A stretch of 5,582 nucleotides of DNA from Methanomassiliicoccaceae archaeon (GTDB lineage Archaea; Thermoplasmatota; Thermoplasmata; Methanomassiliicoccales; Methanomethylophilaceae): the NCBI GenBank assembly GCA_016282555.1, contig JAEEKU010000056.1, positions 1 through 5,582 on the forward strand, given 5' to 3'. The position numbers were made by a program, and so were the translations under genes. A model generated the notes under the pieces. That model was not told the origin of the DNA, did not search any database, and saw only the letters and a program-made list of their open reading frames with translations. Every line of letters begins with the position of its first letter. Position 1 is the first letter of the stretch. Below, piece after piece: positions 1 through 4,651 of the stretch.

Positions 1-94
1 ACAGCCCGCAGTTGAGTCCGCACAGCGAGAACAGCCCGTCCGTTCTTTCGAAACCTTCCAAGCCATCATTTGATATCCGGTTCTGCCGGTTCAT
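1..94 (-). CDS. DUF3795-like cysteine protein, N-terminal part (cut by the left edge)
   Basis: The minus strand opens with ATG at 94-92 and stays open for 31 codons to the window edge. Residues 21-31 read LFSLCGLNCGL. This cysteine pattern (C-G-L-N-C-G-L) is the usual start of DUF3795 proteins, small cysteine-rich archaeal and clostridial proteins thought to bind metal; their function is not established. The first 20 residues are polar and look like a short leader ahead of the domain. The start is supported by a GAGG site eight bases upstream, inside the last codons of the preceding gene, and by the one-base gap to that gene's TAA stop, which suggests one transcript and coupled translation. 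Only the N-terminus is visible, so the family call rests on one motif. That it is a real gene start is more certain than its family. Confidence 0.7.
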   Translation of the reverse strand, partial: MNRQNRISNDGLEGFERTDGLFSLCGLNCGL

Positions 95-95
95 G

Positions 96-815
96 TTATC
101 CGCCTCGTTCCGCATCCGGTTGCGGGTTATTCATTTTTTTTTGCGGGAAGCAGATCCGCCGTCGGAATCCCAGGAACTCCCGCAAGCTCTTCTTTCTCCT
201 CAGATGCTCCGCGGTGAATCCGTAATGGTCCGCGCGGACGAGTGTAACGATTTTCTCCAGGAACTCGCCGTAAGGCAAATCCAGCCATTCCTCCGGGATC
301 TCCTCGCGCATGGTGCCGCCGCCGTTGTGGCCGCCTCCCCACCACCAGGCTTCGTCCAGTTCGGCCTCGAACGTCCCGTCGTCCTTTTTATTGATGCAGT
401 ACCACGACGCCCATTCCCTCATGCCCTCGACGGGGCCGGAGCCCTCGCAGTGCGGAGCCGAATGATCCTCCTTGTCGTCGTCGGCGGTCCCGCGTCTGTA
501 GATGCGGAAGCTGTCTGTGTCCTTGGGAATGCGGGTCACGCTCACGTCTCCCTTTTTGTACACGGTCTTCCTCGTTCCCGGGACAAGATTTTCTTCAGCC
601 ATGAGGTCTCTGAAGAAGGGGATGCGACTGCCTGAACTCCGGCTCTTCCTCAGAATCTCAGGAATGTCCTCCTTGTCAATGAACGTCGAGCCGCCGCCAT
701 AGTATCTGCCGCTGCCGTCTTCGCAGATCCGATAGCGCCCGATCTCCCGGTCCCTGAAGCAGACCTTGTACTCCTCTTCGATGTTCACGGCCGGACCCTG
801 CTCGTTTTTCCGCAT
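96..815 (-). CDS. Uncharacterised 239-aa soluble protein with a W/G-rich segment
   Basis: I do not recognise a family. The protein has no signal peptide or membrane helix and is strongly charged, so it is probably cytoplasmic. Residues 15-50 (YKVCFRDREIGRYRI, then GRYYGGGSTF) look like a beta-hairpin. Residues 90-150 alternate charged turns with short strands. Residues 157-167 form a striking WWWGGGHNGGG stretch. Residues 172-219 look helical (EEWLDLPYGEFLEKIV, then a basic helix ending LREFLGFRRR), followed by a polar tail. The start at ATG 815 is the first possible one: an in-frame TGA lies at 842-840. A GTG at 788 (residue 10) is an alternative just before the likely first strand. No clear Shine-Dalgarno precedes 815; a weak TATA-like element about 27 bases upstream would fit a leaderless message. 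The stop TAA (98-96) is one base from the next ATG, indicating an operon with the DUF3795-like gene. That it is coding is supported by its length, the coupled downstream start and plausible protein composition. Confidence 0.82.
   Translation of the reverse strand: MRKNEQGPAVNIEEEYKVCFRDREIGRYRICEDGSGRYYGGGSTFIDKEDIPEILRKSRSSGSRIPFFRDLMAEENLVPGTRKTVYKKGDVSVTRIPKDTDSFRIYRRGTADDDKEDHSAPHCEGSGPVEGMREWASWYCINKKDDGTFEAELDEAWWWGGGHNGGGTMREEIPEEWLDLPYGEFLEKIVTLVRADHYGFTAEHLRRKKSLREFLGFRRRICFPQKKMNNPQPDAERGG
103..106 (-). promoter_or_regulatory. Ribosome binding site of the DUF3795-like gene
   Basis: On the minus strand GAGG lies eight bases before the ATG at 94. It is embedded in the final Arg-Gly-Gly codons of the upstream 239-aa gene, so ribosomes finishing that gene would pass directly over it. 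It supports the start at 94. Confidence 0.55.
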
Positions 816-836
816 GCGGGATGCAGGATGAGGGGA

Positions 837-847
837 TATTCATAATT
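837..847 (-). promoter_or_regulatory. Possible TATA element for the 239-aa gene
   Basis: The minus strand reads AATTATGAATA here, an AT-rich patch in GC-rich surroundings with an A-rich run just upstream. Its centre is about 27 bases before the ATG at 815, the spacing expected for a leaderless archaeal transcript. The match to the TATA consensus is poor, so this is a weak call. Confidence 0.3.
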
Positions 848-890
848 GTTTTTCTCTGAACCGCCGTTCTTATCGCTTTCAAAACGGATT

Positions 891-941
891 TCCGGCGCGG
901 GAACCGCCGGAGACCCGAAGGCGGCATCCCGCAGTCTCCGG
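891..941 (-). other. Overlapping inverted repeats in the 816-982 intergenic region (terminator or leader structure)
   Basis: Two perfect inverted repeats overlap. The first pairs CCGGAGAC (907-914) with GTCTCCGG (934-941), eight base pairs, and its loop holds a second stem, GCGG (921-924) with CCGC (929-932). The second pairs TCCGGCG (891-897) with CGCCGGA (905-911), seven base pairs with a seven-base loop. Positions 907-911 are needed by both, so only one can form at a time. In the minus-strand transcript they lie downstream of the InlB/GLUG gene and upstream of the 239-aa gene, with a short U run (UUUU) after the second stem. A role in termination or readthrough is inferred. The rest of 816-982 shows no gene. 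Confidence 0.4.
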
Positions 942-969
942 ACGGCCGCCTGTTTAAGCTGTTTCAGAT

Positions 970-982
970 TACCGGAACGGTA
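970..982 (-). other. Short hairpin directly after the InlB/GLUG gene stop
   Basis: TACCG (970-974) and CGGTA (978-982) form a five-base-pair stem with a three-base loop, immediately following the TGA at 985-983 on the minus strand. No T-run follows, so it is not a typical terminator. It could protect the 3' end or be chance. Confidence 0.25.
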
Positions 983-2212
983 TCATCCGTTCCAGTCGAT
1001 TCCTTTGTACCTTTCGTCATACGGGCCTATGTTTCCGCTCAGATCGGTGTTCTCTCCCGCATCCATCGTCACGTCTCCGTTCCCGATAGATCTGATATAG
1101 CATTTCGGATCCGAGTTCTCATGGCTGGTGTCGCCGCCTATGTGCGAGGTCCTGATCACCTGCAGATTCTCCGCGGCGATGCGGACGTCGCTGACGGACG
1201 CGGTGCTGCCGGAATAGCCGAATACTCCTCCGATCCTTACGACCGACCACCAGTCTTCGTCCGCCTCGGCGTGCACTCCTCCGAGCCCGGCGATCTCTCC
1301 GTTCATGACGAATCCGTCCACATCCAAAGGAGCGAACATATAGCCTACCGCTCCGCCTATCTCTGCAACCGATGCGTTCGCCGCCAGTGATGCGCCGCAG
1401 ACGCAGTCTTTGACGGAGAGCGTTTCGCGTTCGGCGGTTCCGATCAGCCCTCCCGCGATAACGGTGGCCTCGTTGGAAAGCTTCGACTTAAAATAGAAAG
1501 TGCCGTTCACTGTGCAGCCCTTGATGACTCCGCCGAACGACGATCCGGCTATCATTCCGGCATCGATCTGGGCATCGGCGTACGGCAGATCCGCGGTTAC
1601 GCTGGTTCTGATTCTGAGGTCCCGGACCTCTCCTCCCTCGTCCAGATTCTCGAACAGCCCGTACGAGTACACCGATCCTCCGTCCGGGGTTATGCATTCG
1701 CGCCAGGCCGCTGTTCCGGCGAAGCTGTACGATATTTCGTGGTTGTCGCCGTCCAGCGTCCCGTTGAAATCGATGTACAGGGGATCGGTCCATTCGCCGA
1801 GGTCTATATCTTTCGTCAGGCGGTAGTGCCCGTTGACATCGTCTTTGATGGCCATGAAGTCCGCTTTGGAACTGATATTTTTGAAAGCATCGTTCCAGCG
1901 GGCGAACAGGGTCATGTTTCCGGTAACCGCTTCGCCGAAGTCGTATCTGGCTCCCCCGACGAGCGAGGTGTACCATCCGTCTAACTCATGGCCGCTCCGA
2001 ACGGTGACCGGCTGTACCGCGCGGTCTCCGGATTTCACGGTCTGGCTCGGCACGCCGGACCCGCCGTTAGCATCGAACGTCACGGTAAAAGTCTGAGGCT
2101 CTTCCGGTTCCTTATTGTCGTTTCCGGATCCGTTCATAAGGACGAAAGCGGCCGCGGCGATCGCGACAACCGCCGAAACGACGACAACCGCTGCAATAGC
2201 TGTTCTGTTCAT
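983..2212 (-). CDS. Surface protein with InlB B-repeat and GLUG-like beta-helix
   Basis: A predicted 409-aa exported protein. Residues 5-26 form one hydrophobic segment behind a short Asn-Arg start, acting as a signal peptide or N-terminal anchor. A charged linker (27-40) leads to an InlB B-repeat/Listeria-Bacteroides repeat at about 41-107 (TVTFDANGG, then GHELDGWYT and LFARWN). From about 115 to 360 the sequence fits a beta-helix with GLUG-type repeats: the entry strand FNGTLDGDNHEI (149-160), then recurring glycine turns AGMIAGSSFGG (218-228), AGGLIGTA (253-260), IGGAVGYM (285-292) and IGGVFGYSGS (327-336). Such proteins usually act outside the cell in adhesion or binding glycans or hosts; the ligand is unknown. 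The reading frame is open further upstream, but the ATG at 2212 is chosen because a GGAGG site precedes it by nine bases and the signal sequence begins there. There is no C-terminal anchor and no sortase-like motif. It is divergent from the DUF1638 gene. Confidence 0.9.
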   Translation of the reverse strand: MNRTAIAAVVVVSAVVAIAAAAFVLMNGSGNDNKEPEEPQTFTVTFDANGGSGVPSQTVKSGDRAVQPVTVRSGHELDGWYTSLVGGARYDFGEAVTGNMTLFARWNDAFKNISSKADFMAIKDDVNGHYRLTKDIDLGEWTDPLYIDFNGTLDGDNHEISYSFAGTAAWRECITPDGGSVYSYGLFENLDEGGEVRDLRIRTSVTADLPYADAQIDAGMIAGSSFGGVIKGCTVNGTFYFKSKLSNEATVIAGGLIGTAERETLSVKDCVCGASLAANASVAEIGGAVGYMFAPLDVDGFVMNGEIAGLGGVHAEADEDWWSVVRIGGVFGYSGSTASVSDVRIAAENLQVIRTSHIGGDTSHENSDPKCYIRSIGNGDVTMDAGENTDLSGNIGPYDERYKGIDWNG

Positions 2213-2221
2213 CTCTGATTT

Positions 2222-2226
2222 CCTCC
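2222..2226 (-). promoter_or_regulatory. Ribosome binding site fixing the start at 2212
   Basis: The minus strand has GGAGG here, nine bases before the ATG at 2212-2210. It shows that the open frame continuing upstream to 2476 is not translated. A small inverted repeat, CCCGG (2225-2229) with CCGGG (2234-2238), touches the edge of the site and could partly mask it; this is weak. Confidence 0.8.
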
Positions 2227-2393
2227 CGGTCTCCCGGGCGGGACGCGACCAGCGATTATCGATTTCCCTCCGGAAGAACCCGATTCGGTCTAAAAAGCCG
2301 GATGACGGTATTAATCGTTTTCTAAGACCGGTACGGCGTCCAGAAACAGAAGATCGTAGAGAATCCGTGCAGGCGACGAATCTCTTTTCGCCA

Positions 2394-2403
2394 TTTAGAA
2401 ATA
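2394..2403 (+). promoter_or_regulatory. Possible TATA box of the DUF1638 gene
   Basis: TTTAGAAATA resembles the archaeal TATA consensus with one poor base. Its centre lies about 28 bases before the ATG at 2427, and no Shine-Dalgarno is present in between, so a leaderless or nearly leaderless message is suggested. Confidence 0.4.
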
Positions 2404-2426
2404 CCTTCCGGCGCGTAACGGCCGCT

Positions 2427-3281
2427 ATGACAAAAGGGGTTCTGGGGATAATCGCCTGCCCGATGGTGGACGACAATCTCGTCTACAGCCTCTCGAAGGA
2501 CCCGGAGGAGAAAAACATCCTGATCGCGGACAACAAGAACAACGTCTCCGTCAGGAGCAAGCTGGACAAGGCCGGGATAGAATATTCCGTCGTTTCCTGG
2601 GACGACGTGCTTTCCGGGAGGAAGTATTTGGATCGCGGAAGGTTCACCATCCTGATCTACATGACCGACCTCGGGCTGCATGCGGTCCCGGAAGTCCTGA
2701 AATCTACAGTGGAATCGCTCGCGACGGACATGCAGCCTTTCGTCGACGCCATCGGCTTTTATCTGGGGACATGCGGCAATTTCGAGTGGAACATCCCCGC
2801 CTGGTGCGAGGAGAAGGGCTACAAGCCCTCCGCGACGTTCTGCGACAGGAACGGCTGCCTCTGCCACGACTGCGTCGGCATAAACATCGCCGGAGGCCCC
2901 AGGTACTTCGAGATGCAGAAGCGGTACCCCGGCCACATGTACATCTTTCCGGCCATGGCCTCCAACTGGGACGCGTTCAACGATGCGGACTCCGCGAATT
3001 CATCCGTCGCCGAGGAGTCCATAACCCCGGAACTAAGGGAGTCAATGGGGATCGAGCCCGGCCACGACGGCTACATGAGGTGGCTGCTGAGCCTCGGGGG
3101 ATACGAGCACCTGCTCAGGCTGGACACCGGCATCGGCGACAGGGAGGCTTTCGACAGGGATCTGCAGAAAGTCTCCGAGAGAACGCGCCTGAGCATCAGG
3201 GACGCCGAGGACGGCTGGGCGGATCTCCAGCCCACGGACGACCTGTACGCCAGATGCAAGTCTTTCCTTTTCGGCGATTGA
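2427..3281 (+). CDS. DUF1638 family protein (methanogen, cysteine-rich variant)
   Basis: A 284-aa soluble protein. The family pattern is clear: an N-terminal strand ending in cysteine (GVLGIIAC, C11), the GTCGN motif (residues 114-118, C116), then HDCVGINIAGGPRYF (147-161) followed by PGHMYIFPAM (168-177). DUF1638 proteins occur in methanogens and anaerobic bacteria, often near corrinoid methyltransferase genes; their reaction is not known, and conserved Cys and His residues suggest metal or cofactor binding. Here the stretch before the HDC motif carries extra cysteines, C139, C144 and C146 with C149 (spacing C-x4-C-x-C-x2-C), plus C127. The start at ATG 2427 is chosen because homology begins right there and the upstream part of the open frame is low-complexity antisense of the neighbouring signal peptide. 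No Shine-Dalgarno is seen; a TATA-like element 28 bases upstream fits leaderless expression. No methyltransferase gene is visible in the window. The family call is strong, the function open. Confidence 0.9.
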   Translation: MTKGVLGIIACPMVDDNLVYSLSKDPEEKNILIADNKNNVSVRSKLDKAGIEYSVVSWDDVLSGRKYLDRGRFTILIYMTDLGLHAVPEVLKSTVESLATDMQPFVDAIGFYLGTCGNFEWNIPAWCEEKGYKPSATFCDRNGCLCHDCVGINIAGGPRYFEMQKRYPGHMYIFPAMASNWDAFNDADSANSSVAEESITPELRESMGIEPGHDGYMRWLLSLGGYEHLLRLDTGIGDREAFDRDLQKVSERTRLSIRDAEDGWADLQPTDDLYARCKSFLFGD

Positions 3282-3329
3282 CGGATGCCTGCGGACCGCA
3301 TCTCCGGCAGTGCCCGGCCGCGTAAGTAT

Positions 3330-3338
3330 ATTTAAATA
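3330..3338 (+). promoter_or_regulatory. Archaeal TATA box for the 158-aa membrane protein gene
   Basis: ATTTAAATA matches the archaeal TATA consensus. It is preceded by a purine- and A-containing stretch (GTAAGT) in the position of the BRE. Its centre is 26-27 bases before the ATG at 3361, which places transcription start on or next to the A of the start codon. This is the clearest promoter in the window and also marks a separate transcript from the DUF1638 gene that ends at 3281. Confidence 0.8.
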
Positions 3339-3360
3339 CCTGCAAAAAGAAACTCCGCTC

Positions 3361-3837
3361 ATGGGCACGGTCAGGATAGGATATATCCGCGGAAAGGCTC
3401 TGTTCAGGAGCACGGAAAGCCTGTCCGTCGAGATCGACGGGGAAAGCGCCGGCGAGATATCTGACGGGAAGGAGATTTCTCTTGATTTGCCCGACGGGCC
3501 CCACGAGGCGGTCGTCAGGGCCGGGCATTGCAGGAAGACCATTGTGCTCCGCCGGCAAGGGGACGATTCGTTCGTCGTAACATGGGACCGGGCGACCGGA
3601 GGACTGGCGGTCTGCGAAGAAGCCGGGAGCAATTCCGCCGCGGAGAAGAGAAGGCACTTCCGGATCTATGCGCTTCTGGCAATTCTTATCGCCGCCCATC
3701 TGGCCGTTACATGGCTGTATTACGGCGGGCTTCTCCGGAACGGCTTGTTCATCAGTGCGGAGATCGTTCTTATCGCGGCCCTTCTATGCCTTTTGGTTTC
3801 CGTCATAGCGGTAAGGAGACGGAAAGTCTTCAGATGA
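3361..3837 (+). CDS. Small protein with beta-rich head and two C-terminal membrane helices
   Basis: A 158-aa protein I cannot assign to a named family. Residues 1-85 look like a compact all-beta domain: VRIGYIRGKALFRSTESLSV, then an IDGESAG turn, SDGKEISLDLPDGPHEAVV, and further strands to about 84. The 'iDG..aG.i.dG.....LpdGpHe' layout resembles PEGA-like or similar small beta-sandwich domains. A charged linker (86-101, AEKRRHFR at 94-101) leads to two membrane helices at about 102-121 and 129-151, ending in a basic VRRRKVFR tail. With no signal peptide and positive charges at both ends of the helix pair, the head and the C-terminus probably both face the cytoplasm. The start at ATG 3361 is preferred over an in-frame GTG at 3310 because the TATA box lies 26 bases upstream and within the longer version. 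Role unknown; a regulatory or stress-related membrane protein is possible, but this is a guess. Confidence 0.82.
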   Translation: MGTVRIGYIRGKALFRSTESLSVEIDGESAGEISDGKEISLDLPDGPHEAVVRAGHCRKTIVLRRQGDDSFVVTWDRATGGLAVCEEAGSNSAAEKRRHFRIYALLAILIAAHLAVTWLYYGGLLRNGLFISAEIVLIAALLCLLVSVIAVRRRKVFR

Positions 3838-3925
3838 CAGAGAGGTCCGGAACGAGAGCATGCTCAGGCCCCCGTTCAGGCCAATAGTCCGCCGAAGTAT
3901 TATCAACTGCGCCGCTGTTGCCGCA

Positions 3926-3930
3926 GGAGG
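3926..3930 (+). promoter_or_regulatory. Ribosome binding site selecting the TTG start at 3941
   Basis: GGAGG (continuing as GGGG) lies ten bases before TTG at 3941. The ATG at 3860 in the same frame has no such site, and the 27 residues it would add do not look like part of the acetyltransferase fold. The upstream 103 bases also hold a perfect ten-base palindrome, GAGCATGCTC (3856-3865), of unknown meaning. A weak AT-rich patch at 3895-3904 would place transcription start too close to this site to be convincing, so co-transcription with the preceding gene is equally possible. Confidence 0.75.
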
Positions 3931-3940
3931 GGCGTTTCCG

Positions 3941-4582
3941 TTGATCGAGACTGACAGACTGATCCTGAGGCCGTTCGTCCCGGACGATGCGGAGGACGTA
4001 TACGAGTATCTGAGGGAGCCTCCGGCCAGCTGCTTCGCCAGCATGAGGCTGGATACGCCGGATGCCGCGCGCGCTCTCGTGAAGGAACGCGGCGCAGAAC
4101 AGGAATACTGTTTCGCCATAGTCCTGAAGGACAGCGGAAAAGTCGTCGGCGAGATATCGGCCTGTCCGGAGCCGGGCGTACGCGGCGAGGCACCGGATAC
4201 CTTCAGCCCGTGCTGGATGCTCAACAAAGAGTACCGCGGGAAAGGGTACGCGTACGAGGCCGCGCGCGCGTTCTTCGGCTATCTGTTTTTTCAGAAGGGC
4301 GCCCGGAGGATCTGCGCCTACACCGAAGCCGGCAATACGAGCAGCCAGAGGCTTTGCGGGAGGCTCGGCATGAGGCAGGAGGGATTGTTCAAGGAGTTCA
4401 TATCCTTCGTCAGGGACGAGAACGGCGAACCCGTGTACGAGGACACGGCGGAGTGGGCGATACTCAGGAAGGAGTGGTCCGCCGCCCTCCGGCCGTCCCG
4501 AGGTCTTCTTTCCGGCCATATTCCGGCATTCTTCTGCATTTTTTGTCAGATCCGGGAGCCCTGGCCGCTCCCGGCGCCCTGA
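3941..4582 (+). CDS. GNAT family N-acetyltransferase, RimJ/RimL type
   Basis: Predicted to transfer an acetyl group from acetyl-CoA to an amine on a protein N-terminus or small molecule; the substrate is unknown. The start at TTG 3941 gives the classic opening IETDRLILRPF (residues 2-12), and a GGAGG site ten bases upstream supports it. The acetyl-CoA loop is RGKGYAYEA (99-107), matching R-x-x-G-x-A. The GNTSSQRLCGRLGMRQEG segment (131-148) is the usual late-fold signature (N-x-x-S-x-R-x-x-x-R-x-G-F/M) and is followed by a final strand pair ending near EWAILRKEW (171-179). The family normally stops at about 175-185 residues, but this frame runs to 213 with a tail (about 187-213) of hydrophobic and proline residues containing a T6 run at the DNA level. 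The tail looks like translated 3' non-coding DNA, perhaps after loss of a stop at the CGA codon 4499-4501. The gene is convergent with the Big_2 protein gene. Confidence 0.9.
   Translation: MIETDRLILRPFVPDDAEDVYEYLREPPASCFASMRLDTPDAARALVKERGAEQEYCFAIVLKDSGKVVGEISACPEPGVRGEAPDTFSPCWMLNKEYRGKGYAYEAARAFFGYLFFQKGARRICAYTEAGNTSSQRLCGRLGMRQEGLFKEFISFVRDENGEPVYEDTAEWAILRKEWSAALRPSRGLLSGHIPAFFCIFCQIREPWPLPAP
4539..4544 (+). terminator. Oligo-T tract inside the GNAT gene 3' tail
   Basis: Six T residues follow other T-rich bits (TCTTCTTT at 4504-4511 and TTCTTCT at 4529-4535). Archaeal RNA polymerase terminates at such T tracts without needing a hairpin. It lies inside the open frame of the acetyltransferase, about 40 bases before its TGA, which suggests the frame extends past the original end of the gene. 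Confidence 0.35.
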
Positions 4583-4603
4583 CACCTGCGGATGAGGGGC
4601 GGA

Positions 4604-4615
4604 GAAAACGAAAAA
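4604..4615 (-). terminator. Oligo-T terminator of the Big_2 surface protein gene
   Basis: On the minus strand the bases read TTTTTCGTTTT, about 37-48 bases after the TAA at 4654-4652. Two T tracts in a GC-rich convergent intergenic region are typical of archaeal intrinsic termination. Between stop and T tracts lie two similar 13-base units (4622-4634 and 4636-4648, 11 of 13 identical). Confidence 0.6.
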
Positions 4616-4651
4616 CCGGCAGGGCCCCTCACCGCGGGCTCCTCACCCGTT

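Larger units (their letters stand above)
2213..2426. promoter_or_regulatory. Divergent promoter region between the InlB/GLUG and DUF1638 genes
   Basis: These 214 bases separate two divergent start codons and carry no supported gene of their own. For the minus-strand gene, AT-rich patches at 2290-2298 (minus strand CTTTTTAGA) and 2307-2316 (minus strand GATTAATACC) are TATA candidates that would give leaders of roughly 55-75 bases. They are flanked by a six-base inverted repeat, CGGTCT (2286-2291) and AGACCG (2325-2330), a possible regulator site. Which patch is used cannot be decided from the sequence alone. Confidence 0.45.

Noticed and set aside
12..635. Long plus-strand frame (207 aa) opposite the 239-aa gene
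   Set aside because: It is antisense to a better-supported gene, has no ribosome site, and its composition is rich in Arg, Pro and Val as expected for a shadow frame.
2115..2426. N-terminal extension of the DUF1638 frame to 2115
   Set aside because: The first part is the antisense of the neighbouring signal peptide and family similarity begins at the ATG at 2427.
2213..2476. N-terminal extension of the InlB/GLUG frame to 2476
   Set aside because: The GGAGG site and signal sequence at 2212 define the start; the extension overlaps the start of the divergent DUF1638 gene and looks non-coding.
2322..2936. Minus-strand 204-aa frame opposite DUF1638
   Set aside because: Shadow of a clear family member; no start signal and no recognisable motif.
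3830..4585. Minus-strand 251-aa frame opposite the acetyltransferase
   Set aside because: Antisense to a gene with clear GNAT motifs; caused by high GC content.
4622..4648. Two 13-base units with 14-base period as a possible CRISPR or regulatory array
   Set aside because: Only two imperfect copies and no spacer-like uniformity; more likely a small duplication in the 3' region.
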